Origin: Ophiocordyceps camponoti-saundersi (nom. inval.)
Lineage: Eukaryota > Ascomycota > Sordariomycetes > Hypocreales > Ophiocordycipitaceae
Length of the DNA stretch: 64,000 nt
Reading direction: 5' to 3'
Assembly: GCA_003339415.1 (NCBI GenBank)
Contig: PDHQ01000121.1
Location: 1 to 64,000, forward strand
How positions within the stretch are numbered: position 1 is the first letter of the stretch; each line of letters starts with the position of its first letter. Below are positions 1 through 12,424 of this stretch, in pieces. The position numbers and the translations under genes were made by a program. Under the pieces are notes generated by a model, which worked only from the letters and a program-made list of their open reading frames with translations, had not been told where the DNA came from and did no database searches.

Positions 1-127
1 AATATTAAAAAATATTAAAAAATATTAAAAAATATTAAAAAATATTAAAAAATATTAAAAAATATTAAAAAATATTAAAAAATATTAAAAAATATTAAAA
101 AATATTAAAAAATATTAAAAAATATTA
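1..127. repeat. 10-bp tandem satellite
   Basis: Twelve perfect copies and a partial thirteenth of the unit aatattaaaa. The array begins at the first base of the window, so its true length is unknown. It is pure A/T and noncoding. Confidence 0.97.
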
Positions 128-149
128 TAGAAAATAGGAATTAAAAATT

Positions 150-256
150 AGATTTTGCCGCCTTTCACCGCCTTTAAAAGGGTATAAAAACCCCTCCTTA
201 CTCCCTCTCTCTCTCTCTCTCTTTCTCTTCCTTTTTTCTTTCTTTTTTTTTAAGCT
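150..256 (+). promoter_or_regulatory. Promoter-like patch: TATA motif plus CT tract
   Basis: A TATAAAAA motif near 183 is followed by a long pyrimidine tract that includes a (CT)n run at about 203-222 and T-rich sequence to about 252. TATA plus pyrimidine tract is a usual layout of fungal core promoters and of retroelement leaders. It lies upstream of the ruined frame starting near 601, on the same strand. No transcript evidence is available, so this is a weak call. Confidence 0.25.
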
Positions 257-600
257 AATTAATAAAAATAATAATAATAATTAGAAAGATTTTTAATAAA
301 AATTAATAAGTTATATAATATACTTAAGTTATTTTTATTAATAGTTATTAATTATATAATATACCTCCCTATCCTAATAGTATTATAGCTTATTAACTTA
401 AGTTTTATTAATAATTAACTTTTATATATTCTACGGATCCCGCGCTTATAATAACGCGGATACGGACTTTTTATTCTTATATTATAAGCGGACTCCGCTC
501 TTTCTATTACCTTATAGCGATAGCCTCGAGCTATGCCCGGAGCGGCTCCGGGGGGGAGGGTAATATTATATAAGTTAATCGCGACCGCGAAAATTTTTTA
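257..600. other. AT-rich spacer
   Basis: Very AT-rich sequence (257-430) and then a more GC-rich stretch with many CpG sites (430-600). I see no gene, RNA or repeat boundary. It could be the 5' leader of the frame that follows. Confidence 0.5.
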
Positions 601-1640
601 CCCGGAATATAGCTCTACTCCGAATCGTAATAAACTTAGACCTAAAAGTTTACTATACCTCTTACCTTATTAGAAGCTAAGGCGAGTATTAGTAAGATTA
701 TTTCGGGGGACGCCTTAATCTTTATATAAGTAATTATTAAATAAGTAGCGGAGTTTAAGAGGGTTTAGGGAGGCGCCCCTTTTACTCTAATTTTATTAAT
801 TAATAGTATTTCCTTAGCTATTACGGCCGCGGTTTCCTTTTTTTTCTATAGCTCCGGGGGGAGCGGAACTCCTCCGATATAAGCTATAATTATAGCTAAA
901 GCGCCGGAGAAAATTATTAAAAAATAGATTCCTAAGTAATATAAATATTAGCTTATAATTCGCTTTAACTTTATTATTACTTCGCTCTAAGTTTAAGGCC
1001 TTAAGATAATTATAATAAATATTAATTATAAACTCTATAAATAAGGCTAAGCTTTTATAATAAGGAAATTACTTAGTAGTAATATTATAGTAATATTTTA
1101 AAATATTATTTATAAGCTCTAGTCCGATTTAAGGTAATTTTATATTACTTTTAGAGAAAAGGTACGCTTAATTAATAAAGGTTATACTCTTATTATAAAA
1201 AAAGTGCTAGCGTAAGCCTTATAATAAGATAGTAAGGAAGCTTTTTAGAAGAAGATCGAATTATTAAATAAGGTCTTAATAATATAATTATATACGAAAA
1301 GATATTATTTAGAAACTTAGCGGAGTTCCCTTATAATTATTATTAATAGCGTAATAAATATAAATTAGATTTATAATAAAGGTATAATAATATAAGCAGA
1401 GATTTTTAACGCGGAACCTTATAAGCTAAAAGTTTAACCTTAGTAATATTTTAAATATTATTAGCTTAAATATATTACTAAATATTATATAGCAAAGCTA
1501 TAATATAGCCGGTACTCTGCCTTTCCGTACGCGGAGGGCGAGTTAGCTTACCTTATAGCGTACGGAAAAAGACCGTACTATTACCCTCTTTATCGGGGGA
1601 TTTACCTTAAGTAAAGTTAACTTTACCTTAAGATAAGAGT
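601..1640 (+). pseudogene. RIP-destroyed LINE (Tad-like) ORF1 with zinc knuckles
   Basis: One frame (codons at 601, 604 and so on) can be followed with stops that are all TAA/TAG, as expected from CAA, CAG and TGG after RIP. At 1447-1488 the spacing is exactly CX2CX4HX4C, with every Cys/His codon now TAT (Tyr). Further Cys/His-like positions follow at about 1501-1610 (two more pairs). A first CCHC knuckle followed by shorter Cys/His clusters is the C-terminal layout of ORF1 in fungal Tad-type LINEs, which bind the element RNA. No endonuclease or reverse transcriptase motif was recognised downstream. Start and end are uncertain. An LTR-element gag is the main alternative. Confidence 0.42.
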
Positions 1641-3180
1641 AGCGTAGGACCGGGTAAAGGATATTTATATTTCCTAACCCTGGAGATTTACGGATCGGAA
1701 CTCCGTATATACCGCCCCTCCTCCCCCCCTAGCGTTAACTAGAGTCTAATAGTAGCCGGGGTAGAAATACTAAAGAGCGAATATAGTAGCTCCGCTTCTA
1801 ACCCCCTCTCCGAACTTATCCGTAGCTCCGCCGCGATAATTAGGCCGCTTTTCGGAACTAGCTATTATAAGGTTTATTATAAGCTAATAGAACCTTTATA
1901 TATTCTTTAGTTACGTTAATAAAGCCTTAATCGAATAGATTATTTAAGATATTATAATTAAGCGCGGGGATTTAGTTTATAGTAATAATAACGCTTAGGA
2001 AAATAAATAGCCGTACGGACTCTATACTAGACCTAGACTACGCGTACTTTTACTACCGCGGACTCCGCTTCGGAGGATATATTAGCTTCCTAATTACTTA
2101 TTATTACTAGACTTATTTAAGGTATAGAGTGCTAGGTGCGGACTTAGTCCGGCCCTAAACTAAGGTAACGCTTAAGGGGAGGGTTTTACTCTAAGTTCTC
2201 CGGTTTTTCCTACTCCTAAAATATATATAAGATAGTTCTAAGCTATATTAGGCATATTAGCGTATAAATATTATTATTATTATTAAGTTTTATTAAGTTT
2301 ATATACTTTATAGTAAGGAAAATAACTAGCGCTTTATATAATAAATATCCTTAAATATAAGAAAAAAAAGTCTAGCTATTATATAATAATAATACTAATA
2401 GGAGAATAGTAAGCGGAGATCTAACTAATAGCTATATTATTATCTAATATTTTTATTTACCTTAATAATACTTAGGATCTTAGGTATATTAAAGCTATTA
2501 TTATTTAACGCCTAAATTATTTTTTAATAGTTTTATTTATAAGTTATAATAAGGTAATAGTAAAATTATATTATATTTATATTAGAAATCCTTACCTATT
2601 TAATATATATCGGATAAATAGTAATAGGGCTTATATTACTTATATATAGCGGTTTTATATAATAAGATACTTTTTCGTATAATAAGGCTAAGCGTTATAA
2701 ACTCCTAAGCTAGTACCTTATACTTTAGTAACTACTCTTATTAAGTTACCTAATAGCTAGTAGCGGGGATAGGTAATAATAATACTAAGCGGAGCGCCTC
2801 CTAATATAGAGAAATATATTATTATTTTAGATAATAAGTAATAGGGGGCGGGGGTAGAAAAGAAGTAATAGTAAGGTTAGACGATAAGGAAAAAGGAAAA
2901 GAAAAAAAAAATTAAAGGAAAAGAAAAAAAAAATTAGGCGTTTAGGACTTATAGCTTTACTTTTTTTTTTTAAAATTAGGCGTAGGGGTTAGATAATACT
3001 TAGAAAAAATTAATAGTAATTTTCGGAAAAAATAATAAAAAAAATATAAAAATATAAAAAAAAAGGAAAGTAAAGATAGAAGGTTTAATAAAGTAAAAAT
3101 ATAAGAAAAAAAAGAGTATAAGTTTTATATAATTTAAGTAAGTTATTAGATAATAGCTTTAATCCGTAACTTATAAAAAT
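1641..3180 (+). other. Unassigned RIPed sequence with lysine-rich tract
   Basis: Heavily RIPed DNA in the same reading phase as the flanking frames. It holds a purine-rich tract at about 2880-2935 that would encode a run of lysines, then an AT-rich stretch. No domain could be named. It may be the tail of the LINE-like frame, a linker, or the upstream part of W. Confidence 0.4.
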
Positions 3181-4780
3181 TTATAAAAATAAAAGTTAAT
3201 AAGGCTAAGTTAGGGCTATTTTTAGTATAGGCGTTAGCTAAGTTATTTTTACTATTAATTTATTATATTTTTAAAATTTCCTTACGCTTATATAACTTAC
3301 GAATAGCTATAATATCGATTATTAGCTATTTTTCTATTATTAAGCCGAGCCTTATTAGGTAATCGTATAATAAATATAAGTTTATATAAAGAATAAGGGG
3401 GATCGGAGGCGTGCTTAGAGATTATATAATAGCTTAAATAGTTAAGTAAAAGGCTAGGCTAATATTAACGCTATTTACTATACCGTAAAGTTCGCTTACT
3501 AGGATATTTCGAGTAACTTTTTTATACTTCGTAAAAGTTTAGTAAAGAATATTACCTTATATAATAAATAAGTTAGAGGACCGGTCTTCCTTACTAAGAA
3601 TAATTAAAGTACTAAGCTATAAGGTAAAGTCCTTATTATTTACGAATAACTTATCTATAAAAATAAATAGTTTTATATAAAATAAGTTAAGTAAAATAAA
3701 CCGTAAACTATAGGTAGTATTATTAATCTATTACTAAATATATTTATTAAGGGCTAAAATATCCTATAAGGAAAGATCGGCTACTTAAGCGGCTACCGTA
3801 AGGTTATATAACGCTTTTAATTAATAGATAGAAGTAATATATACTCCTTAGGCTCGCTAGCTAATAAAGTCCTACGGGGTAATATCGGTAGTTAGGTTAA
3901 TAACGTAAAAGCCTTTTACTTATCTTTTTTATATAAGAACGATATCGTATAATTTACGCGTAATATAATTACTATTAAAGTTAATAGATAAGCTATTAGT
4001 AAAGAATATTTTAAGCTTTATATAAAGCTTTGCCCGTTTTAACTTATTTTCCTTAAGTTTAGAGAATATATCGGATATAAAAAAAATATATTATCCGTTT
4101 ATAAGCTTATTATTCTAAATAAGTCGGGGCCGGCTATTATAAATAAAAGATATAGATTATATAATAAGGGCGTTATATAAAGGTTCGTACGATAATAATT
4201 ATAATATATCTTAAACTAATATAATTCTAATTCTACTAGCCTATATAGTAGCTTCTTAATATATAAATAAGTATAAGGTAAATATTAATCTTATAGTTTT
4301 TTAGGAAAGTGCGCGTATATTATATAACTTAAGGGATCGGTAAACTACGTATACGCTTATATAATATCTCGTAGTTCGCCTTAATAGTTATATAATTTTA
4401 TAAGGGTAAGTTTAAAAGTAAAAAGGAGGCGCTATAATATACGTAGAATTATAGGTAATTATATAAGGATTTCCTTTTTACTATTATTTTTATAGCCTTA
4501 AATAACTAAGCGGGACTTTTCGTAAGGGCTATTATTTAAGTTTTTTATTTCTTATATAAGACGCGTTTTAAAAATATATCTTATAGGGTCCGAGGAAAGG
4601 TTATATTAAACGAAAGTAAAGACTTCTTATATAGAGAGGGTATTAATTTCCTTATAGTTAGAGGCCTTAAATAATTATCTTAAGGTAATAATAATACCCT
4701 ATTATTATAATTATATAATAAGTATATAGTTATTTTTTTCCTTCGTAGTAATAAATATAAAGGGAAAAGCTTTATATAAG
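3181..4780 (+). pseudogene. Unknown long frame W, part 1 (interrupted by X1)
   Basis: Ruined coding frame of unknown function. In the phase with codons starting at 4141 or 4201, stops are all TAA/TAG and there are open runs of tens of codons, e.g. about 4440-4670. Removing X1 (4781-8371) and one copy of its 5-bp duplication lets this phase continue without a shift at 8377. Codons are rich in Tyr, Ile and stops, as RIP of Cys, His, Thr, Val and Gln codons would give. No domain was recognised; helicase, reverse transcriptase and transposase motifs were looked for and not seen. The start is unknown. Confidence 0.45.
4776..4780 (+). repeat. Target-site duplication of X1 (ataag)
   Basis: The five bases ataag directly before X1 are repeated directly after it at 8372-8376. 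A 5-bp duplication fits integrase-driven insertion of an LTR element. Confidence 0.9.
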
Positions 4781-5288
4781 TATTAGAATATATATATTAC
4801 TAGCTACTTAGGAATATAATACGCGTTAAATACGCGTAGCACGCGTCGTAAAGATAACTATCTCTATATAAATAAAGTAGGAGGTTAGGGATACGTATAA
4901 AAAGGAGTCGAACTTAAGATAATACTAATCCGAGACTAATATAATATTAATATAATATATAAAGTTAATATAGGAGAAGAATAGGGAGGTAGTTAGTAGG
5001 AGGAGGAATATATATATAATATACTTACTTTTCTATATTTTTTAAAAAAGAAATAAGTTATAAGTAAAGTTATTATTTAATCTTTTATAACTTTATTAGC
5101 TAAAGTATATCGTATAGTAAATATAATATTCTTATATATTATATAATTTAGATAAGTTACCCGAACCTTATTATTTAAGTTAATATAATATACGTATTCT
5201 AAGTTTAATCTATTAGTATTTCTATTATAAGAAATTTATAATATAATTTTAGCTACCTATTTAGCTTAAGAAAGATACCTAACTAATA
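4781..5288 (+). repeat. X1 5' LTR
   Basis: 508 bp, matching the other family X LTRs except for many C/T and G/A differences. It contains a TATA-like motif at 4864-4877. It joins the interior at 5289. Confidence 0.93.
4864..4877 (+). promoter_or_regulatory. TATA-like motif in the X LTR
   Basis: The motif ctatataaataaag lies just after a short self-complementary stretch (gataactatc) and occurs in all the X LTRs with little change. It is the best candidate for the LTR promoter that drove the genomic RNA. Confidence 0.35.
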
Positions 5289-5306
5289 TTAATTAGTAAT
5301 AAAGCT
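5289..5306 (+). other. Possible primer-binding site of X1
   Basis: The bases after the 5' LTR, from 5290, read taattagtaataaagc. Allowing G-to-A RIP changes this could derive from a site starting TGGTTAG, complementary to a tRNA ending CTAACCA. The same block follows the 5' LTRs of X2, X3 and X4. The tRNA is not identified. Confidence 0.3.
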
Positions 5307-5829
5307 AAGTTATATCGCGGACTTAACTACCTTTTATTATTTAAAACTTAGTAACTAATATAAGCTAAAATACTAGCTTCGTTATTATTTAACCTTAGTT
5401 TAGATCGGAAATAGAAAAGTAATTTAAATAGTAAATATTTATTAAAATACTAACTTCTAGGAAATTATAATTATTATTTCGATAACGTATAGATATATTT
5501 TAACTAGTATCTAGTTAATAACTTAATAATTCGAATATCTTAGTACTTAGTAATAACTTACTATAAGTTAATATTATCTATTTTTTCTTCTCCTTATTTT
5601 CGGTTTAGGATTTTTAGGAATTTATTTTAATTTCGACCTAAAATCTTATTAACTTTAGATTAATTTTAATAGTTACTCCGTAATTATTATTTACTAAGCT
5701 TTTATAAGTTTAGTACTAAAAGTTTCTTATAATTTAGTTAATTTAGTAATATATAAGAGATAAAAATAATAAAAAATAAAAATAATAAGAAAAAAAAAAA
5801 GTAAAATCCTTAAAATTAGAGTCCCCTAC

Positions 5830-6700
5830 CCCTACTCCTAACGCGAATATTTAGGAGGGCGTAACGCGCGATAATCGTATAAGGCTAGCTAAGTAATATC
5901 ACTATATTAGTAATATCTATTAGATATTAACTTAAATACGAATAGGGATTAGATTATTATTAGACTTATTTTAATATATTAGTTTTTATATAAAGGCGTA
6001 TTATTACTTATAAATATAGTAAAAGCTTACGTAAAAATAATAATAGCTAGGATAGTTTATTAAGTTAATATTAATCTATATAAAGTTAAGTTTTAATAAG
6101 CTATATATATATTATTATATTAAATACTTTTTTTAGCGTATTAATAATAAGCGGTTATTAATTAAAATACTTATTCCTAATAAGTATCGATTTTTAGCTC
6201 CTACTTACTTATATAGCTAATATAATTTTAATATAAGGGTACCTTTTTAATATCGCCGCGCTAAATAATATTACGCTACGCTTAAGATAATAGCGTAAGC
6301 GGCGGCGGGGATATAAAAAAATTACGCTTAGCGGGTTATATTTAATAAGGCGTAATAGGCGTTACCGCGAAAATAGGTAATAATATTTATAAGCGCGGGT
6401 AAAAAATAATTATAGATACCGTAAAAGGAGCTTATAAGGGGCGCGTAAAGAAAATAAAGGTAGGACGCGCGTAATATATATTCGAAGCTAAGTTTAGAAT
6501 ATATTAGAAACCGGGTTAATCTTAACTTATAATTAATATAAATTAGAGCTAGAATTAATATATTTTTACGCTACTAGCGAATTAAAGCTTTAAAAATATT
6601 ATTATTATTAATATTATTCTTAGACTTAGGATTTAAAATAATAATCTAATAACTATACGAAGCGGTAAGTATATAAAAAGGTAATCCTAATATATAATAA
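5830..6700 (+). pseudogene. Relatively open frame inside X1 (unknown)
   Basis: In one plus-strand phase this stretch has open runs separated by TAA/TAG codons that could be RIP products, and the same frame can be followed in X2. The sense would be basic and Gln-rich. I recognise no gag, protease or polymerase motif. It may be a degenerate gag-like frame, or noncoding sequence that happens to be open. Confidence 0.25.
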
Positions 6701-6767
6701 ATCTTAAGTTAAAATTAGTAAAAGCTTATTATAATACTAACTTAGGATTAACTTAAATTTACTTTCT

Positions 6768-6772
<5 letters not shown>

Positions 6773-6812
<40 letters not shown>

Positions 6813-7015
6813 TAGAAAAAAGAGGAAAGGAATAAGGAGCTTAAGTATAAGGTAATTTATAAGTAAGGTATTAAGTTACTAATTTACCTTACTAGATAAG
6901 GTATATACTTACCCCTCTTATAAATAATATATCGGTATATATTAACCCCTCTTATAGATATAAGAGGTATATACCTCCTAAGTATAAATATCCCCCTCCC
7001 CCCCCCCCCTTTAAA
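6773..7015. repeat. X1 low-complexity and inverted-repeat block
   Basis: A (TAA)n microsatellite at about 6773-6809 is followed by short inverted repeats built from aaggtaaatta/taatttacctt and aggtatatacct-type arms (about 6850-6985), and then a cytosine run at about 6992-7009. The block is conserved in X2 (10694-10930), X3 (about 54605-54835) and X4 (about 58128-58350). It could be an RNA structure or packaging signal; this is inference. Confidence 0.6.
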
Positions 7016-7863
7016 ATTTTTTTTTCCCTTTCCTTTTTATAATTACTTTAGTTTTTCTTATCTATTTTTCGCGGATAACCCGGCGAAAGTTTACTAGGTA
7101 TTATATTTTTTATTTAGTATATTATATTATATTTATTTTTCGTTTTTTTAGTTCTTAGATTAGAAAGAAAATATTACTAAGGGATTACGGTACCCCCGGG
7201 GTTAAGAATTATACCGCCCTAGGGGTATTATAATATAAAAATTATAATAACCCGGCGGAATTATAAATATTATAATATAGGAACGCTTAATATTATAAAA
7301 AGGAGATAACCCTCGCTAGCTACGGGGGTTTACCGGTTAATAGGGGAGATTCCCTTTTACGTAGCTAGTATTTACTAAGGGTTTTTAAAATAAAACGCCT
7401 TAGTAATATCCTTATAGCTAGCTTATATTATATTTAAGGGAGTTATCTATTAATCCTAAGGTTTAGAAATAACTAAGCCCTAAGATTAGCTTATAATAGT
7501 AGCTAATAATATATAATATTAGGCTCTAAGTTAGTAATAATATATAGCGTTAAGTTTACTACCTAAACCTTATCTATTATTTATAAAATATAGATAATAG
7601 GGAGATATAATATATAGCTTAATATATATTATTTTAGGAAATTATACTAAAATTTTTAAAAAATATATCGGATATCGGTATAATATTAACTTAAATTTAT
7701 CTATAAATTAGTAAAATAAGGATATTTACTAATCCTAAACTATATAAGTTTTTAAAAATAGAGAAATAATTTAATTTATAAGAGCTACTAAAAGAACTTA
7801 ATTATACTTAAATTACTTACTTAATAAATATATATACCTAACTATAAAAAGAAAAACTATTAG

Positions 7864-8371
7864 TATTAAAATATATATATTATTAGCTACTTAGGAATAT
7901 AATATATATTAAATATATATAATACGCGTTATAGAGATAACTATCTCTATATAAATAAAGTAAAAGGTTAGGGATATATATAAAGAGAAGTTAAATTTAA
8001 GATAATACCGATCTAAAACTAATATAATATTAATATAATATACGAAGTTAATATAGGAGGAGGATAGGGAGGTAGTTAGTAAGAGGAGGAATATATATAT
8101 AATATACTTACTTTTCTATACTTTTTAAAAGAGAGATAAGTTATAAGTAAAGTTATTATTTAATCTTTTATAACTTTATTAGCTAGAGTATATCGTATAG
8201 TAAACGTAATATTCCTATATATTATATAATCCGGATAAGTTACCTAAACCTTATTATTTAAGTTAATATAGTATACGTATTTTAGGTTTAATTTATTAGT
8301 ATCTCTACTATAAGAAGTCTATAATACGACTCTAGCTACCTATTTAGCTTAGGAAGGATGCCTAACCGATA
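7864..8371 (+). repeat. X1 3' LTR
   Basis: 508 bp, ending ctaaccgata. It is preceded by an A-rich purine stretch (about 7845-7858) that may be the polypurine tract. The duplication ataag follows at 8372-8376. Confidence 0.93.
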
Positions 8372-8376
8372 ATAAG

Positions 8377-9327
8377 TTTTTATTATATAGGGGCATAATT
8401 AGGATTTTAAACTATACTTTTTTCTCTATAAGTATAATAAGAAGGGAGTAGAGATAAGGTTTAACCTATATTATATAAAATTTAGTTAATCTTATAGGGA
8501 GTTTAAGGATAATATCTTACCTATTAAAACTAAAAATATAGAAAGGACCTTACTATTTATCCTTTTTACGCTAAATAAAAACTTTACTTTAAAAAGGAAG
8601 CGATAAGATATCGTATAAGTTAGGTTTATTTTAAGTATAGAGAGCGCGTAAAATATCCGCTTAAGCTTTAATTTATCGTACTTATTTTATAGCGCACTAA
8701 ATCGCTTAGGCTCTTATAATAATATTAGGGGCTAGGGGCGAGTTATATAAAATATAGGGGTAAGCGCTAAAAATAAAAAATATTAGGATAAGGCTATTTA
8801 ATCTAGCTATATTATTAATAGCCTTAATAGCTATCTAAAAAATAGTTATATTATTAGTTTTAGTACTAATTTCCTATTATAAGATATTATACGCTTACTT
8901 AAAAGGGGCGTATATATATTTAACTTTACTAATCGCCTAATACGCTTTAATAGGCACTTCTTTATATATAATACTAAGTAGTTTCGCGTTTATACGAAAC
9001 TTTAAAAAGGAAAAGTTAGTCCCGGTATCGTAAGAGATAATATCTAGTAAGCTTTAATATATATAAATCTAGCATTTATATAAGGCGTTCTAAGTATTTA
9101 CCGCTAATATACTTCGTATAAAAATAGTAGCTTAGAAAAATATAGCTTCGTTAATAGTATATAGGACCGGCCTACTATTAAGGTAAAAAATATCGATAAT
9201 TAGTAAGTAGTTAAAGTTATAGTTATTTTAAAGAGAGAATTTAAATCGCTAAGGTTTTAAGTTATATAATTAGTATTAGTAATATAAACGTTAAATTAAC
9301 TTAAGGGCTATAGGGGTTATATCCGAA
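8377..9327 (+). pseudogene. Unknown long frame W, part 2
   Basis: Continues W in the same phase after X1 is removed. Stops are about 1 in 15 codons here and all are TAA/TAG; the other plus phases show more. The frame runs without a shift to 9327, where X2 is inserted. No family was recognised. Confidence 0.42.
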
Positions 9328-9835
9328 TATTAATTAAGTATCCTTCCTAAGCTAAATAGGTAGCTAGAGTTATATTATAGACTTCTTATAATAGAGATAC
9401 TAATAAATTAAACTTAGATTATATATACTATATTAACCTAAATAATAGGGTTCGGGTAACTTATCCGGATTATATAGCGTATAAGAATATTATATCTACC
9501 GTATAATATACTCTAGCTAATAGAGTTATAAAAGATTAAATAATAACTCTACTTATAACTTATCTCTTTTTTAAAAAATATAGAAAAGTAAATATATTAT
9601 ATATATATTCCCCTTTCTACTAACTACCTCCTTATCCTTCTCCTATATTAACTTTATATATTATATTAATATTATATTAATCTTAAATTAATATTATCTT
9701 AAGTTTAACTCCTTTTTATATATATCCCTAACTTTCTACTTTATTTATATAGAGATAGTTATCTCTATAATATATATTATATATATTTAATATATATTAT
9801 ATTCCTAAATAGCTAGTAATATATATATTCTAATA
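9328..9835 (-). repeat. X2 3' LTR
   Basis: 508-bp LTR in reverse orientation. It starts tattaatt on the plus strand, which is the RIPed form of the gata end seen in X1. Confidence 0.92.
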
Positions 9836-10693
9836 TTAATAGCTTTTTTTTTTATAGTTAGGAATATATATTTATTAAGTAAGTAATTCGGGTATAATTA
9901 GGTTCCTTTAGTAGCTTTTATAAATTAAATTATTTCTCTATTTTTAAGGATTTATATAATTTAGAACTAGTAAATACCCTTACCTTACTAATTTATAAAT
10001 AAACTTAAGTCGATATTATGCCGATATTTAATATATTTCTTAATAATTTTAATATAATTTCCTAAGATAGTATATATTAAGCTATATATCGTATCTCCCT
10101 ATTATCTATATTTCGTAAATAATAAATAAAATTTAGGTAATAAACCTAACGCCGTATATTATTATTAGCTTAGAGCCTAACGCTATATATTATTAGCCGC
10201 TATTATAAGCTAATCCTAAGGCTTAGTTATTTCTAAACCTTAAGACCGGTAAATAACTCCCTTAAATATAATATAAGCTAGCTATAAGGATATTACCGGG
10301 GTATTTTATTTTAAAAACCCCTAATAAATACTAACTACGTAAGGAGGAATCTCCCTTATTAACTAATAAACCCCTATAGCTAGTAAGGGTTATCTCTTTC
10401 TTATAATATTAAGTATTCCTATATTATAATATTCGTAATTCCGCTAAGTTATTATAGTCTTTATATTATAATATCTCCGGGGCGGCGTAATTCTTAACCC
10501 CGGGGGTACCGTAATCTCCTAATAATATTTTCTTTCTAGTTCGAGAATTAGAGAAACGAAGAATAAATATAATATAATATACTAAATAAAAAACGTAATA
10601 CTTAGTAAATTTTCGCTAGGTTATCCGCGAAAAATAGATAAGAAAAACTAAGGTAATTATAAAAAAGGAAAGGAAAAAAAAAATTTTAAAAAA

Positions 10694-10886
10694 GGGGGGG
10701 GGGGGGATATTTATACTTAAGAGGTATATACCTCTTATATCCGTAAAAGGGGTTAGTATATACCGATATACTACTTATAGAAAAGGTAAATATATACCTT
10801 ATTTAGTAAGGTAAATTAGTAACTTAGCACCTTACTTATAAATTACCCCGCGCCTAAGCTTTTTATTTTTTTCCTTTTCTTTTTAC

Positions 10887-10930
<44 letters not shown>
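10694..10930. repeat. X2 low-complexity block
   Basis: A guanine run at about 10694-10706, inverted repeats, and an (ATT)n microsatellite at about 10888-10930. It is the mirror image of the X1 block at 6773-7015. Confidence 0.6.
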
Positions 10931-10936
<6 letters not shown>

Positions 10937-12424
10937 GGAAGGTAAATTTAAGTTAATTTTAAGTTAGTATTATAATAAGCTTTTATTAACTTTAACTTAA
11001 GATCTATTATATATTAGGACCGCCTTTTCGTATACTTCCCGCTCCGCGCGGTTATTAGATTATTATTTTAAATCCTAAGTTTAAGAATAATATTAACGAT
11101 AACGATACTCTTAAGGCTTTAATTCGCTAGCGGCGTAAAAATATATTAATTCCGGCTCTAATCTATATTAGTTATAAGTTAAGATTAACCCGGTTTTTAA
11201 TATATTCTAAACTTAGCTTCGAACGCGTATTACGTGCGTTATACCCTTATCTCCTCTACGCGCCCCTTATAAGCTCCTTTTATAATATCCGCGATTACCT
11301 TTCGCCCGCGCTTGCGAATATTATCGCTTATTTTCGCGGTAATATTTATTATACCTCGTTAAATATAACCCGCTAAGCGTAATCTTTTTATATCCCCGCT
11401 ATTATTTACGCTATTATCTTAAGCGTAGCGTAACGCTATTTAGCGCGGTAATATTAAGAAAATACCCCTATATTAAAATTATATTAGCTATATAAGTAAG
11501 TAGGAGCTAAAAATTAACGCTTATTAAGAATAAATATTTTAATTAGTAACCGCTTATTATTAGTACGCTAAAAAGAGTATCCGGTACGATAATATATATA
11601 TAGCTTATTAAAACTTAACTTTATATAAATTAATATTAACTTAATAAACTATCCTAGCTATTATTACTTTTACGTAAGCTTTTACTATATTTATAAGTAA
11701 TAATACGCTTTTATATAAAAATTAATATACTAAAATAAGTTTAATAATAATCTAATCCTTATTTATATTTAAGTTAATATTTAACTAATATTATTAATAT
11801 AGTAATATTACTTAGCCGGCCTTATATAATCGTCGCGTATTACGCCCTCCTAAACGTCCGCGTTAGGAGTAGGGGTAAGGGACTCTAATATTAAGGATTT
11901 TGCTTTTTTTTTTTTTTTTCTTTTTATTATTTTTATCTTTTATTATTTTTATCTCTTATATATTACTAAATTAACTTAATTATAAGAGACTTCTAATACT
12001 AAACTTATAAAAGCTTAGTAAATAATAATTATAGAGTAATTATTAAAACTAATCTAAGGTTAATAAGATTTCGGGTTAAAATTAAAATAAGTTCCTAAAA
12101 AACCTAAACTAAAAATAAAGAGAAGAAAAAATAGATAATATTAACTTATAGTAGGTTATCGCTAAATACTAAGATATTCGAATTATTAAGTTACTAACTA
12201 GATATTAGTTAAAATATATTTATATATTATCGAAATAATAATTATAATTTCCTAGAAGTTAGTATTTTAATAAATATCTATTATCTAAATTATTTTTCTA
12301 TTTCTAATCTAAACTAAGGTTAAATAATAATAAAGCTAGTATTTTAGCTTATATTAATTAACTAAGTTTTAAGTAATAAAAGGTAATTAAGTCCGCGATA
12401 TAACCTAGCTTTATTACTAATTAG

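Larger units (their letters stand above)
4781..8371 (+). mobile_element. X1, non-autonomous LTR retrotransposon
   Basis: A 3591-bp element with two direct 508-bp LTRs (4781-5288 and 7864-8371), a 2575-bp interior and a 5-bp ataag duplication. LTR ends read tattag...gata, consistent with TG...CA after RIP. The interior shares its sequence with X2, X3 and X4. I could not find reverse transcriptase, integrase or RNase H motifs, and the interior is too short for a full gag-pol, so the element probably used proteins supplied by another element (LARD-like). One plus-strand frame at about 5830-6700 is relatively open but unrecognised. X1 interrupts frame W. Confidence 0.9.

Noticed and set aside
2230..3180. 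LINE endonuclease or reverse transcriptase after the zinc-knuckle frame
   Set aside because: I looked for endonuclease and FADD-type motifs in the same and neighbouring phases and found none that I could defend.
7001..7010. Cytosine and guanine runs as G-quadruplex sites
   Set aside because: Each is a single homopolymer run without four separated G blocks.
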